Below, piece by piece: positions 10,301-19,599 of a stretch of 64,000 nucleotides of DNA. Each line of letters opens with the position of its first letter. The first letter of the stretch is position 1. The DNA comes from Nelumbo lutea. Lineage: Eukaryota > Streptophyta > Magnoliopsida > Proteales > Nelumbonaceae. The stretch is taken from the NCBI GenBank assembly GCA_022828595.1, contig JAKGHH010000001.1:122400999-122464998 (forward strand). Reading direction: 5' to 3'. A program made the position numbers and the translations under genes. The notes below the pieces were generated by a model. It saw only the letters and a list, made by a program, of their open reading frames with translations, did no database searches and was not told where the DNA came from.

Positions 10301-10549
10301 AACCCAATTGTGGATTTACAATTTGAAAAGGAGAAGTTCTCCTAGAAGAGGGAACTCGAAGGAGATAAGAATGGATAACAAGGATTCGGTTAACGGATGA
10401 GTTAAAGAGTGTTTTAAATTTTAATTAATTTATCTAAAAAAAATAATTACCGGTTACTTAAATAAATTTGATAACTGTTGTATACGTGGCAGTAATAGAG
10501 GTTTTAGATATGTAATGGTTTTCCATATCATAGTTGGACCCCATAAGAA

Positions 10550-10769
10550 ACTAGGCCTAGCTTTCTATCACTTTATCAGGCCCACGTGCATTAATATCTA
10601 TAGAGTCCACCCGTGGGTTCACTGGACGCGTGAGCCCATCAATCACAATAGACCACGTCGTCCAGTGCCAATGTTCACAATGCTAACGGGTTTTTAACCA
10701 TTAACATGAGACAATCAGTTCAATAGGACACAGAAAGATAAAATTAAATCAAAACACCCTGCTCACTTA
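10550..10769 (+). repeat. Left arm of long inverted repeat, outer part
   Basis: The sequence from about 10597 (GAGTCCACCCGTGGGTTCAC, GGACGCGTGAG, AATGTTCACAATGCTAACGG) is the inverted copy of 15200-15378. The match weakens outward, with AGGCCTAG still shared near 10551 and 15470. The arm is split from its inner part by the Tourist-like element at 10770-13016. Confidence 0.8.
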
Positions 10770-11029
10770 GGACATGTTTGTTTCACTGCTTTGGGTCTCA
10801 TTCTCTTAATTCTTGCTCATTTTAAGTAAGAATGGATAAAAATGAATAATATTAGAGTGTTTGGTTACAAAATTCTTTCCAAGAGTCACATTCTTTTTAG
10901 AATGAAAAATCAGCTTCATAGCACAAAAATTGACTAGCCTTCAACATGAAAAATAATCATGTTCCATCTTTCCGATTTCATTTTTTAAGGAAACTCTACC
11001 TATAAAATTATTGCCATAAATGTTTACTT

Positions 11030-11510
11030 TTGTGAAAGCACTTTTACGAAAGTACTTTTATGGAAGTCCTTTTACGATACTACTTTTATAAACACACTTT
11101 TATGGAAGTACTTTTATAAAAGCACTTTTATGAAAATAATTTTATGAAAGCACTTTTATGAAAGTACTTTATGAAAACACTTTTACGAAAGCACTTTTAT
11201 AAAAGTACAAAGCACTTTTGCAAAGGTACTTTTATAAAAGTACACTTTTATAAAAGCACTTTTATGGAAGTACTTTATAAAAGCACTTTTGCGGAAGTAC
11301 TTTTATAAAAGCACTTTTACAAAAGTACTTTTATAAAAACACTTTTATGAAAGTACTTTTATTGAAGTAATTTTATGAAAGCACTTTTACAAAAGTACTT
11401 TTATGAAAGTACTTTTATAAAAGCACTTTACAACAATACTTCTATAAAAGCATTTTTACGAAAATACTTTTATAAATGCAGTTATGCGAAAGTACTTTTA
11501 CAAAACATCT
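11030..11510. repeat. 15-bp palindromic minisatellite inside the Tourist-like element
   Basis: About thirty units of roughly 15 bp alternate between AAAGCACTTTTATG and AAAGTACTTTTATA types. AAAGTACTTT and CTTTTATAAAAG are perfect palindromes, so the array can fold into many small hairpins on either strand. Confidence 0.85.
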
Positions 11511-11715
11511 ATGCCAATTGGTAAACATTGACTATTGGAGACCTAGGTTGGCAGTTTAGTGAATACCGACACATTTTGTTTTTTGAAGAATGAAAATGAG
11601 AAACATAGGACACTTGTCAATCTAAAAAGAATTCATTTTTAGGAAAAAAGTGTTTGGTTCATAGCAATATTTTTTTATTCTGCCTATTTTTACCCATTCT
11701 TTTCCATTTTAGAAT

Positions 11716-12958
11716 TAGGGGTGGCAATTTCCCCGTCCCCGACGGGTACCTGAGCTCCCTAACCTAACAGGGACGGGGATGGTGGGTACTTTGAACTGTG
11801 AACTCTGTACTGTGAACTGTGAACCCTAGTCTTCTACTCTTCTTCTTTCTTCATCTTCGTTGACCGCCATCACTATCGCCACTCGCCCATTGGACATTGG
11901 ACTTCGTTGGACGTCTATCTTCACCAACTACCAGGCTACCACTCGAGTCTCAACAAAGGACAGAGATACTCAAAGAAGAAAGAACTAAAACTCAGTTCTT
12001 CAATCTTCCTTCGATTCTTTTCCACTATAGTCGAACATCTTTGTCCAGTCCTATAAATTCACTTGAGTCTCGTCAGACGTCTTTCTCCGGTCCTATAATT
12101 CTTTTCCACTATAGTTCTTCTTTTGGGTGCAACAACATGGAGTTGAAGAAGGAGAAGCTTGTGAGGTAATTAGGGTTTTTGCTTTCTTCTCTTTCTTAAT
12201 TTCATTTTCAGTTTAATCTTGGAAACTTTCTGGTATTTTGTATAATGGGTATCAAACTTGTTAGGTTTTATCCCGATGGAAAACAACAACTCCCTGAATT
12301 CGTATGCGAAAAAGGAAATTCCCAACGCATTGAAAAGCCATCTCTAGTTTACAAGGTTTCAGCTCCTTTACTGAAATCAGATGGAAGAGGTGGAGGCAGG
12401 GGCAGGAGTAGAAATGGAGAGGGTTTGAGTTTAGGGAAGTCTAAAGTCTTTCCAGAAGACCATGAACCATGGAGGAAGATGATACTTGATCCAGGAAGTC
12501 AGCATGTGTTGCAGTGGATCTATGTTTTTCTTATCTCCTGCTTGTTGGCATTATTTGTGGATCCATTGTATTTCTACTTGCCTTCAGTAGGAGGCAATGA
12601 TATTAATAGCTCATCATGTATAAAGCCAGATTTGAAGCAAGGAAAGAAGGGAAAGGTGGGCACCCTGCATCACTCCACTTGATTGTGGATCCAAACTAAT
12701 TGAGAAATTTAGAAGAAAGAAAGAAAAATAGAGTAAAGAAAGAAACATCAGCTTTTTTAAGCTTGGAGTAAAGAAAGAAGCATCAGCTTTATCGGGGATT
12801 CGGGTCTCCGATAGGGAATTCATCCCTATCGGGGTCGGGGATAGAGGGGGATTTCTTTCCCCAACGGGGATCGGGGACGTGGATGGGGGGTGATTTGGGG
12901 GTCGGGATCGGGGATGGGGAATGTAATCCCCACCCGAACCGCCTCGTTGTCATTCCTA
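11716..12958. mobile_element. Non-autonomous hAT-like element carrying CNGC exons
   Basis: Ends are TAGGGGTGGCAA and TTGTCATTCCTA, inverted with mismatches. Both are flanked by the 8-bp duplication TTTAGAAT (11708-11715, 12959-12966), the length expected for hAT transposons. Subterminal DNA is rich in GGGGATCGGGG-type motifs, as in the related element at 35881-36444. No transposase ORF is present. The middle is a captured piece of a host gene. Confidence 0.85.
12137..12682 (+). pseudogene. Captured 5' exons of a cyclic nucleotide-gated channel (CNGC) gene
   Basis: Exon 1 (12137-12165) starts at ATG and encodes MELKKEKLV plus two bases. A 99-bp intron with GT and AG ends follows (12166-12264). 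Exon 2 continues in frame as RFYPDGKQQLPEF, then KVFPEDHEPWRKMILDPGS, LQWIYVFLISCLLALFVDP, LYFYLPSV and SSSCIKPDL. These are the N-terminus and first membrane segment of plant CNGC channels of the CNGC14/17 type. The match ends near KPDL at about 12633, and the frame then runs into transposon sequence and stops at 12682. Pore and cyclic-nucleotide domains are absent. Confidence 0.85.
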
Positions 12959-13019
12959 TTTAGAATTTCATCTTGGGTAAGAATGAGAAAGAATGAGAAT
13001 TGAACCAAACATGGCTTTA

Positions 13020-13160
13020 GCCTTCCTTCCATTTTGCATTTCTCTCGTTGCTTTTCCTCCACCGAACCCTACCCACACATCGGCGACCATATCATAGCGG
13101 ACGGTGACCCGAACCAGCAGCCATCGACAGCGAGAGCTCTGGCGATACGTTTTCTGGCCT

Positions 13161-13192
<32 letters not shown>

Positions 13193-13283
13193 AAAGGGTT
13201 CCCTGTTTTCTCTATTCAACAGATCATAGCCTTACAATGGCAGGGTTCTTCAGGCGAACGAAGGTAGGTCAACACCGGCGAGC
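13020..13283 (+). repeat. Left arm of long inverted repeat, inner part
   Basis: The sequence from CCTTCCTTCCATTTTGCATT to GGTCAACACCGGCG is repeated in reverse orientation at 14940-15199. It resembles a promoter-to-first-exon region: a CT-rich stretch, then ATGGCAGGGTTCTTCAGGCG (13236 onward) and a possible GT donor after MAGFFRRTK. A (TTC) microsatellite of nine units lies at 13162-13190 in this arm and is much shorter in the other. Confidence 0.85.
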
Positions 13284-13299
13284 TTCCTTCTTTCTTCTG

Positions 13300-13897
13300 T
13301 CTATTTTGACAACAGAATTTCTAAATTGAGATCTCTTGAAAAGCTTATTCTATCCTGCTCAAGTTGGGAAAGATATCATATGAATTATCGGAGATGCAAC
13401 GACTGAGATAAAAGAATTTGCAAATTTTTTACAACCTCATGCTTCATCTTCATATTGTTGGAAAATCCATCTTTCAACAGAGATAAAAGAATTTTCCACA
13501 TTTATACAACCACAAACTTCATATTCAGATTCACGTGATGTTATCTTCTGCTTTTCATTGGATTCATTCCCATGTTTTCATCGAAAAACATCAGCCCCAA
13601 GTGATCACATGGGCTACAATTTATCAGCTTTTATATTTCCTTGTGATATTGGGCATTTGTCATCATTGATTGAGTTGGATATAAGCTAAAATGCTTTTCG
13701 CAGATTACCAAACAACATTAGTGGCCTTTCTAGGCTTAAAATCCTCGAGTTGTCTAGATGTGGAAATCTTGAATCACTCCCGAAGCTTCCGTCAAGTTTG
13801 GAGGCCTTTGTATGCATGGGGTGGTACATCATTAGAAGAATTTCCATCTCCTGATCAATGTTTATCCTCATTTGTGCGCGATCTGGATGCTCCTAGC
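13300..13897 (+). pseudogene. LRR region of a TNL-type resistance gene, part 1 (broken)
   Basis: Reading frames give FPCDIGHLSSLIELDIS, LPNNISGLSRLKILELSRC and GNLESLPKLPSSLEAFVC, then after a frame change TSLEEFPSPDQCLSSFVRDL. The LESLPKLPSSL pattern is typical of leucine-rich repeats at the C-terminal side of TIR-NBS-LRR immune receptors. Stops (after LDIS), a frameshift and the absence of TIR and NB-ARC parts show a pseudogene. The solo LTR at 13898 cuts it. Confidence 0.75.
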
Positions 13898-14572
13898 TGT
13901 AGGGCAGCTCGGACGCCTGTTGCCAAGTAGGTCACTCGAACTGTAAAGAAAGAGAGGTATCAGAGATTCCGGAGTGGCTAACCCAGTGAGGTCGCTCAGA
14001 TGCTTAAGTTAGTAATAGTATATGCGAGCTGAGAGTTTGAGAATAAGGAGAGATAGAATGCACTAAATTGCGCATACATTTTCGTGTCATTGGGGTTGGT
14101 GCCTTTATATAGGCTTTGTTTGGCGTGGGCTTCACACACCGCATCCGAGATTTCCGGGAGGTCCCCTAACCGGTCCGAGATCCCCGGAGGTAACCACCAC
14201 GCACGTTGGCCATCCTCCGGAATACTCGGTACGTGGACCAACTTCCAAGAAACTTGGGAGTGTCGGGATATGCATACTAAATTTGTTAGTGAGCACAACT
14301 CGCAGGTCGCCTCCTGGACCTCAGTCAGGTCGGAAAGCCCTCGAGGAAGATTGCTTCTCGTGTCGAGGTCACATCGGCTAGTGACAAAGTGCTACAAGTC
14401 GGCCCTAAACATGGTGCTCCTAACGACCTAAGTTGTGGTTGAAGTCGCTAGATTGGCAGTAAAGGCAAATCGCCAGGTCGAGGTGAAGACGAACTACAAT
14501 ATAAGATTCCAGTTGTTTTAAAATGTCATGTGTCACAATGTCATTGGAAGGCCAAATCCGCCCTTATCATCA
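13898..14572 (-). repeat. Solo LTR of a Tat element, inserted in the LRR pseudogene
   Basis: It starts TGTAGGGCAG and ends CTTATCATCA. It shares the GGAGTGGCTAACCC...GATGCTTAAGTTAGTA block, a minus-strand TATA box (TATATAAAGG, 14103-14111) and the GGCCAAAT...TCA end with the LTR at 15904-16561. The flanks are CTAGC on the left and GTAGC on the right, a 5-bp target duplication with one change. No internal retrotransposon sequence remains, so it arose by LTR-LTR recombination. Confidence 0.8.
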
Positions 14573-14925
14573 GTAGCATTGCTTCTAACAGATAGCAAGA
14601 TTTGTAGCTTACCAGGCAACATTACTTACTCTTCACACCTCAGTATCCTTGTGCTAAATGATAATACAAGGCTGAAGTCACTGGCAGAGCTTCCTTGCAG
14701 TTTACAATATTTGATTGCAGATGGTTGCACATCGATGGAAAGAATACCAAACTTGTCAAACAATTTCAACTTAGTGGCATTGAAGCTTCGTGGTTGCAAC
14801 AAGCTAGTTGAGATTCAAGGCTTGGAGAAATTATCTCCACGACTCGGAGATGTGGGAAGCTGCTGTTGTTAAACATTAGTGAACTACTTTCATGGAACAG
14901 GGATTATTGTTTAATGGTGCTAAAC
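14573..14925 (+). pseudogene. LRR region of a TNL-type resistance gene, part 2
   Basis: One open stretch gives ICSLPGNITYSSHLSILVL, LKSLAELPCSLQYLIADGC, TSMERIPNLSNNFNLVALKL and RGCNKLVEIQGLEKL, three to four leucine-rich repeats in the style of TIR-NBS-LRR receptors. The frame ends soon after, at about 14872. It continues part 1 on the same strand, on the other side of the solo LTR. Confidence 0.75.
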
Positions 14926-14939
14926 CCCGAGGTATAAGC

Positions 14940-15490
14940 CCGCCAGTGTTGACCCACCTTTGTTCGCCTGAAGAATCCCGGCGGTGTAAGGCTTCGATAT
15001 GTTGAAAAGAGAAAATAGGAAACCCTTTGTAAAAAGAAGAAGAAGCCTGAAAACGTACTGTCGGAGTTCTTGCCGTTGATGGCAGGTGGTTCGGATCACC
15101 GTCCGCTATGATATGGTCGCCGGTGTGTGAGTAGGGTTCGGTGGAGGAAAAGCAACGAGAGAAATGCAAAATGGGAGGGAGGCTAAGTAGAAGTGGGTAG
15201 GGTGTTTTTGATTTGTTTTGTCTTTTTGTGTTCGGTTGAACCGGCTGTCTCAAATTATCGGTCAAAAACCCGTTAACGTTATGAACATTGGCATTGGATG
15301 ACGTAGTCGATTGTGATTGGTAGGTTCACGCGTCCGGTGAACCCACGGGCGCACAGAACGCGGACTCATCTATACGTCTTAAATTGAATGGTCGAGTCGA
15401 ATGAAGCCACATCAGCAGGTTTGTTGGTCTTGTGGACGACAGCTATCAGCTACAGCATTGCATTTATATCTAGGCCTTGAAAACGATCCT
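14940..15490 (-). repeat. Right arm of long inverted repeat
   Basis: The reverse complement follows the two left-arm parts in order: GGTTCACCGGACGCGTGAAC, AATGTTCATAACGTTAACGG, CATTTTGCATTTCTCTCG, then GGATTCTTCAGGCGAACA and GGTCAACACTGGCGGG. The start codon of the other arm is not preserved here. This arm lacks the Tourist-like insertion, so it shows the pre-insertion sequence. Confidence 0.85.
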
Positions 15491-15903
15491 TGGGGCACTT
15501 CACCAATAGGTCCAGTACAAAAGTGGAATAGTGGGCCGTGGGCCCGTGAGGATGGCAAGCAACTTACATGATATCATATCCACTGTATTGCATTCTTGGA
15601 GTTTAGACAATCAATGTTAAAAATATTGAAACAGAAATATCAAATGGTCCAAAAATTGTATGTGTTGCTCACTTGGGTGGTTATGAACATGAAAATTAGG
15701 CTAACTTTTAACCTATGATGGGCTGGGCTTTAAACAACTTAGTTTGCTGCAACTTCAATTCTGAAGCTAACTTGCTCAGGGTTTATACAATCATAGCTAA
15801 AAAACGAACTTGATGTTTTTTCAGAATGACTCCGGTGAGACAGGATGGTAAATGAATATGGGGTCCTAAGTTGCCACGTGTCTCACATTTTGAAAATCAG
15901 AAT
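15491..15903. other. Intergenic stretch, nothing recognised
   Basis: No coding frame, terminal repeat or RNA gene is apparent between the inverted-repeat arm and the LTR of Tat copy 2. Confidence 0.4.
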
Positions 15904-16561
15904 TGATGTTGCGTGATCTGATTGTTCCTTGTTGGAGGATGATTTGGCTTTCAGTCGGACGGTGAGTTAGGTAAATCTACAAGATAAGACCAGAGAGCCC
16001 GGGGTGGCTAGCCTGGCGAGGTCGCTCCGATGCGTAAGTTTGTAAGTTGTTGCGAGCTGAAATATATTTGAGAATGTAGAGAGCTAGAGAGCAGAGAAAT
16101 CACGCGTACCTCATGCCATCGGGGTTGGAGCCTTTATATAGTTGAGTATTCGTGGGGCACACTGAAGAGTTCCAGGATATCCGGGATGTGGAGATGGAAA
16201 GGTCGGGGTCTGTTAACTTATCGTGATATCGAGGGATTTGGGAGTCGTTGGAGAGACCTCTGGAGTATGTTACGCGGGAGACGGTTACGTGTCAATTCGA
16301 GTTGTTGGTTTCGAACTAGTACTTCGGCCTTTTAATTCCAAGCTGGCTTGAATATCGAGCTGCCTCAACACCGAGGTGAGACCTACATCGAGGTAGCTTT
16401 GCTCCAAGATGATCCTTAAGCCGTGGCCTTTGTGCCGAGGTGACTGAATGCGCGAGCTCCATTGTTGCGAACTGAACTTGTCAGGCTGAGTTGTCATCTC
16501 TTGGTCAGGTCGTGTCCATGTGTCCCCTTTTTACTAGTTCGGGCCAAATCACTCTTCATCA
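15904..16561 (-). repeat. 3' LTR of Tat copy 2
   Basis: It begins TGATGTTGCGTGATCTG and ends CTCTTCATCA. A minus-strand TATA box (TATATAAAGG) is at 16131-16140. Its first 195 bp match the truncated 5' LTR at 22355-22549. Confidence 0.85.
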
Positions 16562-16577
16562 ATTGCCCCCCACTCCC
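16562..16577 (-). promoter_or_regulatory. Polypurine tract, Tat copy 2
   Basis: Plus-strand ATTGCCCCCCACTCCC directly inside the 3' LTR reads as a purine tract on the minus strand, where second-strand DNA synthesis would be primed. The same arrangement is at 48194-48210 and 35325-35336. Confidence 0.75.
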
Positions 16578-16732
16578 TGAGCCAGGGGTCCCGACTTGGT
16601 GCGAGGAGTTCATGACGAGTCCAGGTGGATTTGGCCTGAGGTTCAGGCGGCTTGTCGGGCGAATCGCTAGTCGGACTTGTTCGGCCACCCGACTCAACCA
16701 GGAATAACCCAGGTCGCATCTAGTCTACGCGC

Positions 16733-16880
16733 TGACGTCACGCAATCTATAAACTCTACGGACGCCAAAACACACACTAAACCAATTTCATCCTCGAGGG
16801 TCGCACAACCGGTTTTCCAAGGAGTCGTTGGATCACTTCAATCTCGACCGTTGATTCTTAGACACAGTGGCTATAAATAG
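16733..16880 (+). promoter_or_regulatory. Putative promoter of the antisense ORF, Tat copy 2
   Basis: TGACGTCA (a C-box/CRE-type bZIP site) at 16733-16740, AATCTCGACCGTTGATTC near 16840-16858, and a TATA box CTATAAATAG at 16871-16880 lie 180-320 bases upstream of the ATG at 17057. Similar motif order occurs in the other two elements that keep this region. Confidence 0.55.
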
Positions 16881-17056
16881 GGGGCCCGAGACTGATTTGC
16901 TTCACCACAAATTCATTAGCCTTCGGTTTGAGGTCGTGCTCAAGTTCCTTAGCTCGGTCTCTTTAGTTCGGTGTCTTCCCGAGGTCGTCTTCCTTCAGTT
17001 TGGTTTCTCTTTGGTGAGTCTTCCCTAGCTCTCATTTTTGATTCCGTGTCTTTTCC

Positions 17057-17285
17057 ATGTCTAGCTTTAGTTTCGATAGTCTTTTAGATGGGAGCGGTGG
17101 ATCCACTAGGGCCGAGGTAGGTACCTTGGCTCAGGTCGTAGATCGCCATACCAAAGAAGCTACTTCAGGTCAAGATGCAGTCCGCTATCCTCCTGAGGTG
17201 GAATCACCCCGGGAGGCACGAGAGGCCTCAGGTGACCTGGCATCCACCTCACGTCAAGGTTGGCAGCCAGATAAATTTGGCCCAT
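17057..17285 (+). pseudogene. Antisense accessory ORF, Tat copy 2 (truncated)
   Basis: Starts MSSFSFDSLLDGSGGSTRAE and stays open for about 75 codons before entering unrelated sequence. The Ser-rich start resembles the starts at 35722 (MSSSSFSSSYSS) and 49032 (MSYSNFG). The conserved middle and coiled-coil parts seen in copies 3 and 4 are missing. Function unknown. Confidence 0.5.
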
Positions 17286-17600
17286 CGACAATGATGGCGA
17301 ACAGGCTCCTGTCCCTAGTAGCTTGGTATAGGCTTCTGGGCAACTTAGTCTATAGTATTTTCCTAGGTAACTTTCCTTGGGAACACGGTCACGACGAGAT
17401 CGTGATCTTCGAGCAGTAGCTCGTATCTGGTTTTCGTCTTTCTCTTCACCCCTTGATAGTAGAAGTCATAAAACTTTTTAACATTGCCATAGATCAACTG
17501 CACCCGAAGTCCATTCGTAATGTAGTATGAACCATCTCCCTTTTCCACGACTACAACCTTCCTTTTGGCCTTGATATCTTTTCTTCCATTCTCTCTATAA
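17285..17600 (-). pseudogene. Unrecognised protein-coding fragment inside Tat copy 2
   Basis: The minus strand reads VVVVEKGDGSYYITNGL, then GNVKKFYDFYYQGVKRKTKT, RYELLLEDHDLVVTVFPRK and a stop at 17363. The composition looks like a real globular protein, not like Tat gag-pol or the antisense ORF. It occupies the place where integrase should be. I do not recognise the family. It could be a captured host exon or a piece of another element. Confidence 0.4.
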
Positions 17601-17639
17601 AGAAGAACTCCTCCTATACAGTTGTCCGTCTATGATGGC

Positions 17640-18260
17640 GTACTTAGCCGACTAGCACTCTACCCTTCGGGTTGCATTGTGTTATGCAGAAAGGGTCTCG
17701 TGAAAAAGGTAACTCACAAGCAGGTCGATCCAGCTCGGCTCTGCTTGTGCTATAGGAGCGACCGCTCCTGCTCCCCTCCCCCCCCCCAAGAATGTTGGGC
17801 CGAGGTAAGTCCTCTATGAACACGGTCCGCATGGTGTTGCTACTTGTGCTAGCTAACCGAGACAAGGTGTCGGCCTCTGCATTCTCGTATCTCAGGATCT
17901 GCCTAATGAAGTAGGAGATGAAGCCGCGTAGTATCTTCCTAACCTTGGCCAAATAAGCAGCCATGGTAGTGTCGTGGGCTTCATACTCATCGCTGATTTG
18001 GTTGACCACGAGCTCGGAGTCGTTGCATATGATAAGGTGAGCCCGACAACCAGTGCTTCGTACTCTGCTTCGTTGTTCGACGCTGCGAACCTGAACCAGA
18101 GTGCGTATTCCAGCTTCACCCGCTTGGACCGTACAGAATTATTACCGCACCGCTTCTTTGTTGGTTGGATGAGCCATCAACATGGAGGGTCCAGGGCTCC
18201 TCATCCCAAGTCGGACCTGCTCTAACCGGGATTAGTGCCGCACTGGTTGAAGTCTCCCCC
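17640..18260 (-). pseudogene. Second (archaeal-like) RNase H, Tat copy 2
   Basis: WTLHVDGSSNQQRSGAV at about 18135-18190, SNNEAEYEALVVGL at about 18045-18090, a VVNQISDEYEAHD block and HDTTMAAYLAKVRKIL further on, and the tail ILRYENAEADTLSRLAS. Frame changes near 18118 and 18010 break it. This is the best-preserved example of the extra RNase H in the window. Confidence 0.85.
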
Positions 18261-19560
18261 GTGTGCTCGAGCTCGTCCAACTCGGGGATTGCGATGTTGA
18301 ATGTACATTCTGCCACAAAATTGGCCAAGGCTTGGGCTTTAATTTCTGTCCGAGGTTCATACCGGATATCATACTCGCTAAGTTCGATGGCCCGTTTCGT
18401 CAATCTGCCAGACACCTCGGGCTTGAGCAGGATCTGTCTCAAAGGCTTGTTGGTGAGGACAACAACGGTGGGGACTTGGAAGTATGGATGAAGCTTCCGA
18501 GCTGCTATGACTAGCGCGTACGCTAGCTTCTCGATCTCCGGATACCTTGTTGCAGCATCCTGCAAAACCTTGCTAACATAGTAGATGGGTCGTTGGAGCC
18601 AATCTACCTCTTTTATCAGTACCGAGCTGACCACCGCGTCACTCGCCGAGAGGTACAGCTTTAAAATATCCCATTTCTCGAGTCGGGTCAAAACCGGGGT
18701 ACTGACTAAGTATCTTTTTAGCTCATCAAAGGCGAGCTGACACTCCGGGGTCCACTCGAAGTCTTTACTTTTCTTTATAGTCTTAAAGAAAGGTTGGTAG
18801 TAATATGCCGACTTAGACATAAAATGACTCAGAGCGGCTATGCGGCCATTCAGCATCTAAACCTCTTTTAGTTTGCAAGGTGGTCTCATATCTAAGATGG
18901 CCTTTATCTTTTCTGGGTTGGCTTCGATGCCACGTCGATTGACTATGTAGCCCAAGAATTTACCCGAGGTGACCCCAAAGACACATTTGTTGGGATTTAA
19001 CTTCATGTTGTACTTTCGTAAAATTTCAAAAATATTTTGCAAATCATTTAATAAAAATTTTGAAAATTGGGTCTTAACGACCATATCATCTACATAACAT
19101 TCAACTTTATTGCCGATTAACGGCTCAAAAACCCTGTTTACAAGTCTTTGAAAGGTTGCCCTGGCATTTTTTAGTCCGAAGGGCATAACCTTATAGCAGT
19201 ACAATCCGAGCTCGGTTATAAAGGCCATCTTTACTTCATCAGCGGGGTCTATCCTGATATGGTTGTAACCCGAGTATGCATCCAGAAAGCTCAGCAACTC
19301 ATGCCCTGAGGTCGCATCCACTAGGCGGTCGATCTTGGGCAGCGGGAAACAATCTTTTGGGTAGGCTCTATTCAGGTTGGTATAATCGATGCACATGCCC
19401 CATTTACCATTGGCCTTTTTTACCAGAACTGGGTTAGCTACCCAGCTCGGGTAATGGACCTCCCTGATGAAGTCTACCGCTAAGAGCTTCCCGACCTCTT
19501 CATCGACTATCCTCCAGCGCTCCATGGCGAGGTTGTGTTTTTTCTGTCTTAACGGGCCTA
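18260..19560 (-). pseudogene. Reverse transcriptase and RNase H, Tat copy 2
   Basis: Two long open stretches (18857-19525 and 18116-18856) are separated by one stop codon. Blocks: MERWRIVDEEVGKLLAVDF, WGMCIDYTNLNRAYPKDCFP, SFLDAYSGYNHIRID, PFGLKNARATFQRL, the catalytic CYVDDMVVKT (intact YVDD), FLGYIVNRRGIEANPEKI, then RT-RNase H with FDELKRYLVSTPVLTR and RPIYYVSKVLQDAATRYP. It is the least damaged polymerase here. The stop at about 18856 lies between thumb and RNase H. Confidence 0.9.
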
Positions 19561-19599
19561 ACTAAGGGATTAGTAGTTAGTTTGTGAGTTAGAATTTTA

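Larger units (their letters stand above)
10770..13016. mobile_element. Tourist-like element with TTA duplication, containing a nested hAT-like element
   Basis: The left end is GGACATGTTTGTTTCA and the right end, reverse-complemented, is AGCCATGTTTGGTTCA. TTA flanks both sides (10767-10769, 13017-13019). Without the nested element it is about 1 kb. No transposase is visible, so it would need one supplied in trans by a PIF/Harbinger element. It interrupts one arm of a long inverted repeat, so it came after the inverted duplication. Confidence 0.8.

Noticed and set aside
14876..15265. Minus-strand open frame of 129 codons
   Set aside because: It runs through the inverted-repeat arm, which looks like promoter and leader sequence; the other arm does not keep the frame.
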